Source of the DNA: Chloroflexota bacterium
GTDB taxonomy: Bacteria > Chloroflexota > Anaerolineae > Anaerolineales > Villigracilaceae
DNA length: 17,078 nucleotides
Direction: 5' to 3'
Assembly: GCA_021796315.1 (NCBI GenBank)
Contig: JAJYOH010000059.1
Location: 1-17,078 of the forward strand
Position 1 is the first letter of the stretch; the number at the start of each line of letters is the position of its first letter. Positions 7,301-12,172 of this stretch are shown piece after piece. Made by a program: the position numbers and the translations under genes. The notes beneath the pieces are model-generated. The model was not told the origin of the DNA. It saw only the letters and a program-made list of their open reading frames with translations, and did not search any database.

Positions 7301-7359
7301 ACCCCCGTCCCCTTCCCAAACCTGCCCTGAGCCTGCCGAAGGGTGGGAAGGGGACGGGT
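7301..7359. repeat. Imperfect long inverted repeat with TGAGCCTG-CCGAAGGG core
   Basis: CCCGTCCCCTTCCC (7304-7317) pairs perfectly with GGGAAGGGGACGGG (7345-7358). The loop contains CCCTGAGCCTGCCGAAGGG, a variant of the CCCTTCGACAGGCTCAGGG-type sequence seen repeatedly in many bacterial genomes. It separates the dinD relic from brnT and has no T run. Confidence 0.6.
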
Positions 7360-7403
7360 CGGTTGATGGTTATGACGGCTTTCCAAGTCGGCGAAGTATG
7401 CCC

Positions 7404-7432
7404 TTGCGCCTGTGTACAATTGTGCATATAAT
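7404..7432 (+). promoter_or_regulatory. brnTA promoter
   Basis: TTGCGC (7404-7409), a 17-base spacer and TATAAT (7427-7432) form a good sigma-70-type promoter. The -10 ends eight bases before the brnT ATG, so the transcript is predicted to be leaderless. The spacer contains an operator-like palindrome (7413-7426). Confidence 0.75.
7413..7426. promoter_or_regulatory. Putative BrnA operator
   Basis: TGTACAATTGTGCA is a 14-base palindrome with one mismatch, lying between the -35 and -10 boxes. BrnA-family antitoxins autoregulate their operon through a DNA-binding domain, so this is the obvious candidate site. Binding itself is inferred. Confidence 0.45.
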
Positions 7433-7440
7433 CAGATTCG

Positions 7441-7722
7441 ATGACCTACGAATGGGATCCCAACAAAGCCAAATCGAACCACAAGAAGCATGGCGTCAGG
7501 TTTGCAGATGCGGTCGGTGTGTTCGAAGACGAGAACGCCATTACCATCCAAGATGAGCATGACCGTGAAGATCGTTACATCACGATTGGCAGGGATTTCC
7601 TGAGTCGAATATTGGTAGTGGTGTATACGTTTCGCAACATAGTCATTCGAATCATTTCCGCGCGGAAAGCCACCGCACGTGAAAGAAAGCTGTATGAGGA
7701 GCAAAATGAAGAAGGAATATAA
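7441..7722 (+). CDS. brnT: BrnT family ribonuclease toxin
   Basis: The 93-residue protein belongs to the BrnT (DUF497) family of RelE-fold ribonuclease toxins, which cleave RNA and block translation. Visible family features are the opening EWDPNKAKSNHKKHGVRFADAVGVFED, the RYITIGRD strand, the VVVYTFRNIVIRIISARKAT segment and the final RERKLYEE. Length is normal. It precedes brnA, the usual toxin-first order of this type II system, and overlaps it by 17 bases, which implies coupled translation. There is no Shine-Dalgarno sequence; the -10 box lies eight bases upstream, so translation is probably leaderless. It appears intact, unlike most toxin genes nearby. Confidence 0.93.
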   Translation: MTYEWDPNKAKSNHKKHGVRFADAVGVFEDENAITIQDEHDREDRYITIGRDFLSRILVVVYTFRNIVIRIISARKATARERKLYEEQNEEGI

Positions 7723-7963
7723 TTTCAGCAAAGGTAAACGCGGCGCGGTTGTCCCTGCGCCGAAAGGCAAGACCCGCATCACCATCCGCATTGACGATGA
7801 TGTTCTGGATTGGTTTCGCGGCGAAGTGGAAGCGGCAGGCGGTGGGAATTACCAGACTCTGATCAATGAGGCTTTGCGCGAATACCTGAAGCAACAGCAA
7901 CAACCGTTGGAAGAATTGCTGCGGCGGGTTGTTCGCGAAGAATTGCACAGCGTAGCCCCATAA
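7706..7963 (+). CDS. brnA: BrnA family antitoxin
   Basis: The 85-residue protein matches the BrnA antitoxin family: a positively charged N-terminus followed by KTRITIRIDDDVLDWFRGEVEAAGGGNYQTLINEALREYLKQ, a ribbon-helix-helix-type DNA-binding unit. The C-terminal helix ends LRRVVREEL. BrnA neutralises BrnT and represses the operon. Two upstream starts exist in frame (GTG 7679, ATG 7694), but ATG 7706 is chosen because GAGGAG at 7696-7701 lies four bases before it. Its start lies within the end of brnT, and it is followed directly by a terminator, so brnT-brnA form a closed two-gene operon. Confidence 0.92.
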   Translation: MKKEYNFSKGKRGAVVPAPKGKTRITIRIDDDVLDWFRGEVEAAGGGNYQTLINEALREYLKQQQQPLEELLRRVVREELHSVAP

Positions 7964-7971
7964 GCAAAATC

Positions 7972-8006
7972 AAAACATCCGAAATCATCGGGTTTCGGAG
8001 TTTTGT
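7972..8006 (+). terminator. Intrinsic terminator after brnA
   Basis: TCCGAAA (7978-7984) pairs with TTTCGGA (7993-7999). The stem extends to AAAAC/GTTTT on the outside with one bulged A at 7977, and T residues follow. It begins nine bases after the brnA stop. Confidence 0.8.
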
Positions 8007-8025
8007 CGAGCAACCTCTCTTAAAG

Positions 8026-8247
8026 TTGAAAATCGTCCGCTTTTTTGAGAAACCCAGGTCAATCATTCTTCGCTTATCGTAATATGAGAGGAAGCTAAAA
8101 GGTCCGAACTTGTAGGGGAAAAAGGCGTAGTACTTCTTGCCTGTCTGCTGGCAGAAGTTAAATAAGGATTTTTTCGCAGTCCGTGCTTGGAAGGCTGCCG
8201 CCAAAAACTTCGATCAGGGCAAGGAGAATTTTTCTGCGGTAGTACAT
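8026..8247 (-). pseudogene. SocA/Panacea (YwgA)-like protein, frameshifted N-terminal fragment
   Basis: An ATG at 8247, four bases after the restored hepT stop, opens MYYRRKILLALIEVFGGSLPSTDCEKIL, then a stop at 8158-8160. Shifting one base at the A6 run (T6 at 8168-8173 on the plus strand) continues as KSLFNFCQQTGKKYYAFFPYKFGPFSFLSYYDKRRMIDLGFSKK. Together they read like one protein start of the type EFFPYKFGPFSF...YDK, which I associate with DUF4065/Panacea-like toxin-antitoxin partners. Family naming is moderate confidence; the broken frame is seen directly. Beyond FSKK I see no similarity, so the left boundary is approximate and the C-terminal part is missing. Confidence 0.55.
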
Positions 8248-8251
8248 GGTG

Positions 8252-8574
8252 TTACTCTGTAATCAGCGGCTCTAAATTTTCAAACAAAGCAGGGACGGCT
8301 TTTGTGGCAGCGAGATAATCTTGTCCATTTTCACTTCACCGTATTCATGCGCGAGAATATTCCGCAAGCCGATGATCTGCGCCCATTCAATTTCTGGATG
8401 TTGTTCCTGAAACTCCCTGGAAACATGATTTGCGGCTTCGCCAACAATCTGAAGTAACCGCTCGATGGCATAACGGATCGTTTTATTCTCGACGAATTTC
8501 GCATGTGGTACACCTTTGATGATCTCGGTGATTTCCAACGCGTATTTCCGCATATCCCTCTCGTCAGGCGGCAT
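8252..8574 (-). pseudogene. hepT: HepT-type HEPN ribonuclease toxin, frameshifted near the C-terminus
   Basis: HepT toxins are HEPN-domain RNases held in check by the nucleotidyltransferase MntA. The frame shows IVGEAANHVSREFQEQHPEIEWAQIIGLRNILAHEYGEV with the active R-x4-H-x-Y motif (R71, H76, Y78), the Tyr being the expected modification site. After KMDKI (residue 86) the open frame continues as an atypical tail to a TAG at 8272. The other frame reads YLAATKAVPALFENLEPLITE and stops at 8252-8254, a normal HepT C-terminus. One missing base near 8314-8322 explains this and would restore 107 residues. It overlaps mntA by 11 bases. The RNase motif is intact, so a toxic shortened product cannot be excluded. 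Confidence 0.8.
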
Positions 8575-8872
8575 AGATCACCTGCGCGGTTTTGAGGATT
8601 TCCCTCTTGCGGAAGGGATTCTCCAGAGCGTCCTTCTCGATCACGTCCACAGGGCGATGGAAGATTTTTTCCAAATCCAGTTTCATTTGCACCAAGTCGA
8701 ACAGGCTGATTTCCGCTTCTTTAGAAAATGTGACTAGCACATCCACGTCGCTGTCGGGGCGAAAGTCAGCGCGCAACGCCGAACCAAACAACGAGAATTC
8801 CACCACTCCCCAACGGCGGCAAAACTCATTGATCTTCTTGCGCGGTATGCGGAACTTTTGCATAATGTTCAC
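8564..8872 (-). CDS. mntA: MntA family nucleotidyltransferase antitoxin
   Basis: MntA is a minimal nucleotidyltransferase that AMPylates its HEPN partner HepT and so silences it. The protein shows the G-S-x10-D-x-D signature (G30, S31, D42, D44) in FSLFGSALRADFRPDSDVDVLVTF, then LVQMKLDLEKIFHRPVDVIEKDAL. Length is about 102 residues, normal for the family. The first codon is GTG at 8872; ATG at 8863 is an alternative three codons in. A TGcTATAAT extended -10 on the minus strand (TATAAT at 8886-8881) lies eight bases from the GTG. That favours a leaderless or very short-leader mRNA. The gene precedes and overlaps hepT, the normal antitoxin-first order. Confidence 0.9.
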   Translation of the reverse strand: MNIMQKFRIPRKKINEFCRRWGVVEFSLFGSALRADFRPDSDVDVLVTFSKEAEISLFDLVQMKLDLEKIFHRPVDVIEKDALENPFRKREILKTAQVIYAA

Positions 8873-8880
8873 CGATGAAA

Positions 8881-8889
8881 ATTATAGCA
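8881..8889 (-). promoter_or_regulatory. mntA-hepT promoter, extended -10
   Basis: On the minus strand TGcTATAAT is a consensus extended -10. TTCAAT lies 19 bases further upstream as a weak -35. The predicted transcription start is near 8874, next to the GTG start of mntA. Confidence 0.55.
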
Positions 8890-8923
8890 CTACTTGAAAC
8901 CACGCATTGAATTAATCCAAACA

Positions 8924-8943
8924 GGGGAGGGAAGGGGGGAGGG
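8924..8943 (+). other. G-quadruplex-type G-run
   Basis: Four G runs of at least three bases (8924-8927, 8929-8931, 8934-8939, 8941-8943) are separated by loops of one, two and one base, a canonical G4 pattern on the plus strand. It lies about 40 bases from where the abiEii frame ends, in a 100-base gap without genes. Confidence 0.6.
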
Positions 8944-8979
8944 CCGGAGTGGAGTTTTTTCCATTAGAATCATCCCAGG

Positions 8980-9210
8980 TCAACGATAGCCGCGAAAATC
9001 CATATCGCGTGTAGGTCTTCGCAAAGGGACGTTCCAACCGTAGAGCAACAACCCACCTTTCAGGATGAGCTTATCCACATACTCAGACTTTGACAGGCGA
9101 TACAGGAACCGTTCCATCCCGTAATATTGAAGCACTTCGGCAAATGGTTTGCCCAATCTCTCTGCTTCACTTTTTAAGCGTGCATGTATGGATGCAGCGG
9201 GATTGGTCAT
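8980..9210 (-). pseudogene. abiEii: AbiEii toxin, N-terminal fragment
   Basis: AbiEii is the GTP-binding nucleotidyltransferase toxin of the type IV abortive infection system AbiE, normally about 250-300 residues. This frame has 76. It contains the family start (IHARLKSEAERLGKPFAEVLQYYGMERFLYRLSKSEYVDKLILKGGLLLY) and the beginning of the nucleotidyltransferase site (RRPTRDMDF), then ends with GYR and a stop. None of the rest of the domain is visible in any frame downstream, where a G-rich stretch and the mntA promoter follow. Its ATG overlaps the abiEi stop codon (ATGA, 9207-9210), the normal coupled arrangement. The toxin is almost certainly inactive. Confidence 0.85.
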
Positions 9211-9812
9211 GCCAGCGACTCCAGATATGGACGCATGATCTTCTCCACGCGGTTGATTTTTGCATACTTCATCAGCGCAGGCACATTCGAACGCGGTCGT
9301 TTGAGATAGTCTTTTATGGCCTCAAGCGCAATATCCATCCCGATCTTTTCACGGAATTTGAAACAATCTGCAATGGTTTTCCCGCGGTCGTAGATTTTTA
9401 CTTTTATACCATCCACAATTTCTTCAACGATCCCTGAATGATAAGACTCGCCGGAAAGGTGAAGCACCTTGATGGGCGGATATTCGATCTTCGGCGTTTT
9501 GACATCGCACGGCAGGGCAAAATATACCTGATGGGGAATCTGCGTCGTCAGCTCATGGAAATACAGCGCAGAGATGAGACAGATCACCGCTCGCGGCACA
9601 CGCAGACCGATCTGCACCAGGTCGGGGTTGCCCAAAGGCGCGGACTCGCGCAGGCGGTAAATCCCCTGTCCTTCACGGACAAGCTCACCGGCTTCCGCCA
9701 TTTTGTAGATGATGTGCTGCGGCACACCCAATTCAATGGCAGTGGAAGCACGCAAGACGCCGTTATTCCTGACAAATATTCGTTTATATTGAGCAAACGG
9801 TTTATCGGCCAT
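9207..9812 (-). CDS. abiEi: AbiEi family antitoxin / transcriptional autorepressor
   Basis: AbiEi counteracts the AbiEii toxin without binding it directly and represses its own promoter. The 201-residue protein has the N-terminal winged-helix region (FVRNNGVLRASTAIELGVPQHIIYKMAEAGELVREGQGIYRL, about 13-54). The C-terminal antitoxin domain follows, containing VCLISALYFHELTTQIP and VKIYDRGKTIADCFKFREKIG..IALEAIKDYL. I chose ATG 9812; a GTG at 9839 would add nine hydrophobic residues and start inside the operator repeat. No Shine-Dalgarno sequence is visible. Its frame ends in the start codon of abiEii. It appears intact although its toxin is truncated, so it may persist as a plain repressor or as an orphan antitoxin. 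Confidence 0.9.
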   Translation of the reverse strand: MADKPFAQYKRIFVRNNGVLRASTAIELGVPQHIIYKMAEAGELVREGQGIYRLRESAPLGNPDLVQIGLRVPRAVICLISALYFHELTTQIPHQVYFALPCDVKTPKIEYPPIKVLHLSGESYHSGIVEEIVDGIKVKIYDRGKTIADCFKFREKIGMDIALEAIKDYLKRPRSNVPALMKYAKINRVEKIMRPYLESLA

Positions 9813-9830
9813 AAAATAATTACACAACAG

Positions 9831-9862
9831 AAATACCACACATTTGAAAAAGTGTGGTATTT
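9831..9862. promoter_or_regulatory. Putative AbiEi operator: 11-bp inverted repeat
   Basis: AAATACCACAC (9831-9841) and GTGTGGTATTT (9852-9862) are perfect inverted copies separated by 10 bases. The repeat begins at the predicted abiE transcription start and ends before the ATG. AbiEi proteins are known to repress by binding inverted repeats in their promoter. Confidence 0.75.
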
Positions 9863-9868
9863 CAGAAA

Positions 9869-9896
9869 ATTATACCAATCTGATTATGCTTGTTAA
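9869..9896 (-). promoter_or_regulatory. abiE promoter
   Basis: On the minus strand TTAACA (9896-9891) or TTTAAC one base away, a 16-17 base spacer and TGgTATAAT (TATAAT at 9874-9869) form an extended -10 promoter. Transcription would start near 9862, the outer edge of the inverted repeat. Confidence 0.7.
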
Positions 9897-9984
9897 AGCG
9901 CTTTGGAATATCCGCCTTGCTTTATTTACGGAGGGATGATTTTTTCTGTAAAGTGTATGTAAGGGAAAAAGCCAGGTCCGTTCT

Positions 9985-9990
9985 TATAAT
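9985..9990 (+). promoter_or_regulatory. -10 box of the MFS-methyltransferase operon
   Basis: TATAAT ends seven bases before the ATG at 9998, so the transcript is predicted to start at the start codon. No clear -35 is seen 16-18 bases upstream. Confidence 0.5.
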
Positions 9991-9997
9991 TGACTTC

Positions 9998-11236
9998 ATG
10001 AAGTTAAACCCTCTCACCGGCATGCGCGGATTTACCATTCTTTGGCTGGGGCAGATCATATCCTTGCTTGGGAGCGCAATGACGTGGTTTGCATTTACCA
10101 TCTGGGTCTGGAAGATAAGCGGACACGCATCCACCTTATCCACGATTTCGTTCTTTGCTTTCCTCCCAACCGTTTTACTGGCTCCCGTCGCGGGCGCTTT
10201 TGTGGATCGCTGGAATCGCAAACTCGTCATGTTGTTCAGCGATGCCGCCACCGCCATTGGAACGTTGATCGCATTGATCCTGTATTCCACCGGTCAATTA
10301 CAAATTTGGCACATTTACATGATCGGAATTCTGGCGGGCTTCTTTACCGCATTCCAATATCCAGCTTACGCAGCCGCGGTAACGACAATTCTTCCAAAGG
10401 AACAATACGCACGCGCCGAGGGCATGCTGGGTCTGGCACAGGCGGCTTCTACCGTCTTTGCCCCGCCGCTTGCTGCCGTCCTGCTCAATGTCATTGATAT
10501 GAATGGCATCATGATCATTGACCTGATCACTTTTCTCGCCGCGTTTGCCAGCCTGCTGATCATTCACGTTCCACAGCCGAAAGCAACGGAGGTTGGCGGG
10601 AAAGGCCGCGGTAATATCATCAACGAGATAAAATTCGGTTTTCAATATATCCGCGAAAGAAAAAGCCTGGGCACATTGACCAGGCTCTTTATCGCGGCAA
10701 ATGTTTTCATCGGCATCGGCGCGACATTAATGGCGCCGCTAATTCTGGGCGCAACACACAACAATGCATCAGCGTGGGCAACTGTCGAATCAGTGGGAGC
10801 CGTTGGCGGCCTGGTCGGAGGCGCGGCTTTGAGTCTCTGGGGCGGACCCAGGCGCCGCATTCATGGCATCCTGCTGGGCGGCATCGGCGCCTGCGCGCTG
10901 GGTGTCATCTGGCTTGGGTTAAGCCGCGCAGTATTGTTCTGGTGCATCGGTTCATTTTTCTTTGCATTCTTTGAGCCGTTCGTTGAAGGCGGCAACCTTG
11001 CCATTTGGCAATCGAAAGTGGAGGCCGATGCGCAGGGACGCGTGCTCTCAGCGCGGCATCTTCTCGTGCAGGTTCCCTATTTGCTCGGCGTATTTATCTC
11101 GGGCTATCTTGCCGATGCGACCTCCATCGCAAATGTATTTGTAATTGCAGGGCTATGCGGTGCGATCATTTTTGCATTGGGTTACAGTTCGCACCTGGTA
11201 CGCCACGTGGAAACGCTTTTACCCGACGCGCAATAG
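9998..11236 (+). CDS. MFS transporter, DHA3 (macrolide efflux)-like
   Basis: The 412-residue protein is a 12-helix major facilitator, probably a proton-coupled exporter of hydrophobic compounds in the cytoplasmic membrane. The first helix starts at FTILWLGQIISLLGSAMTWFAFTIWVW. The cytoplasmic loop 2-3 signature appears as GAFVDRWNRK (66-75), and PTVLLAPVAG precedes it as in DHA3 family exporters such as MefA-like proteins. The central loop (about 195-215) is basic. ATG 9998 is chosen because MKLNPLTGMRGFTILWLG is the usual start of this family and a TATAAT lies seven bases upstream. An in-frame ORF extends to 9890 but its product there is not family-like. The methyltransferase begins seven bases after the stop, so the two form an operon. 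Substrate cannot be told. Confidence 0.88.
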   Translation: MKLNPLTGMRGFTILWLGQIISLLGSAMTWFAFTIWVWKISGHASTLSTISFFAFLPTVLLAPVAGAFVDRWNRKLVMLFSDAATAIGTLIALILYSTGQLQIWHIYMIGILAGFFTAFQYPAYAAAVTTILPKEQYARAEGMLGLAQAASTVFAPPLAAVLLNVIDMNGIMIIDLITFLAAFASLLIIHVPQPKATEVGGKGRGNIINEIKFGFQYIRERKSLGTLTRLFIAANVFIGIGATLMAPLILGATHNNASAWATVESVGAVGGLVGGAALSLWGGPRRRIHGILLGGIGACALGVIWLGLSRAVLFWCIGSFFFAFFEPFVEGGNLAIWQSKVEADAQGRVLSARHLLVQVPYLLGVFISGYLADATSIANVFVIAGLCGAIIFALGYSSHLVRHVETLLPDAQ

Positions 11237-11243
11237 GAGCACA

Positions 11244-12071
11244 ATGGTTCTTTGGATTCTCGTCATCATTTTGATATTGATCGGTCTTTACATCCTTGAC
11301 CGCGAAATTTATTTTTACGAAGGCACGAGATTAAGTCCGCGCGTGCAGGCATGGCTTTATGACCGCTGGGCAAAAAAATATGATGCAGGGAAAAAGGAAA
11401 GTCAACTGCACGATGCAGAAATGCTGGCGCGCCCCACGCTCGATGCGTTGAAGGATATTGACCAGCCGTTCATTCTGGACCTGGCAACGGGCTCCGGACG
11501 ATTGCCTTTGGCGCTTCTGAATGAGCCTCTGTTTAACGGCCACGTGATCGCGGTGGATATTTCAAAGGGCATGTTGGAACAGGCCGCGCTAAAACTGGAT
11601 GCCCATCGCGGACAATTCACCTTGCTGCGCGTGATCGGTTTTCCGCTGCCCTTCCCCGATAACTCCTTTGACATGGTCGCCTGCATGGAGTCCCTGGAAG
11701 TGATGCCCGAAATGGATTCGCCGCTGAACGAGTTATTTCGCGTCCTGTGCCGCGGCGGATTTTTTCTCACATCTCACGCCACCGACGCTTCGGGACGAAA
11801 ATCCAAAGTGATCACCAAAGAGCAATTTAAAGCAACGCTTGAAAAGAAAGGCTTCGAGAAAATCGACATTGTTTCCTGGTGGCGGTGGTTTGACCGTGTC
11901 AGCGCGCGCAAGCCAGGTCTGGATGCGTCCCCCAGACATCATGCGTTGACGGATGTTCTGCTTTGTCCATCCTGCGGGGAAGTTGAGTTTGAGAAATCCG
12001 ATAATGTTTTGAAGTGCAGGAAATGTGGGATGAATATCGAAGTGAATAAAGAAGGCGTCGTCCTCATGTGA
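11244..12071 (+). CDS. Membrane-anchored SAM-dependent methyltransferase with C-terminal zinc ribbon
   Basis: The 275-residue protein starts with one membrane helix (about 2-18). A class I Rossmann methyltransferase domain follows, with motif I ILDLATGSG (77-85), an acidic strand end VIAVDIS (101-107) and FPDNSFDMVACMESLEVMPEM (137-157), as in the ubiE/Methyltransf_11 group. The C-terminus holds a four-cysteine zinc ribbon (C241, C244, C258, C261) like a Trm112-type fold. AGGAG (11235-11239) four bases before the ATG supports this start. The longer frame from 11145 overlaps the transporter gene. It lies seven bases after the MFS gene. A tailoring or small-molecule resistance role is possible, but the substrate is unknown. 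Confidence 0.82.
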   Translation: MVLWILVIILILIGLYILDREIYFYEGTRLSPRVQAWLYDRWAKKYDAGKKESQLHDAEMLARPTLDALKDIDQPFILDLATGSGRLPLALLNEPLFNGHVIAVDISKGMLEQAALKLDAHRGQFTLLRVIGFPLPFPDNSFDMVACMESLEVMPEMDSPLNELFRVLCRGGFFLTSHATDASGRKSKVITKEQFKATLEKKGFEKIDIVSWWRWFDRVSARKPGLDASPRHHALTDVLLCPSCGEVEFEKSDNVLKCRKCGMNIEVNKEGVVLM

Positions 12072-12108
12072 AGCGCCTACATCTTGTGAGTCGAATTCAA
12101 ACATGATA

Positions 12109-12137
12109 TTGCTTTTTCCCTGTCGCCCCTGTATACT
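12109..12137 (+). promoter_or_regulatory. Promoter of the cytochrome P450 gene
   Basis: TTGCTT (12109-12114), a 17-base spacer and TATACT (12132-12137) give a good sigma-70-type promoter, with a start near 12144 and a leader of about 29 bases. The leader has no Shine-Dalgarno sequence before the ATG at 12173. Confidence 0.65.
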
Positions 12138-12172
12138 CCAACCATCCTTTATTCGATTTCTCTTTTTCATTA

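Larger units (their letters stand above)
7964..8251. other. Gap between brnA and hepT holding the SocA-like relic and the brn terminator
   Basis: No intact gene is present in this 288-base stretch. It contains the brnTA terminator on the left and the frameshifted SocA/Panacea-like fragment on the right; the antisense frame running into brnA is a by-product of that shift. Confidence 0.6.

Noticed and set aside
7863..8204. Minus-strand frame reading into brnA as an independent 113-residue gene
   Set aside because: It is the shifted frame of the SocA-like relic; its downstream half lies antisense to the brn terminator and brnA and shows no family similarity.
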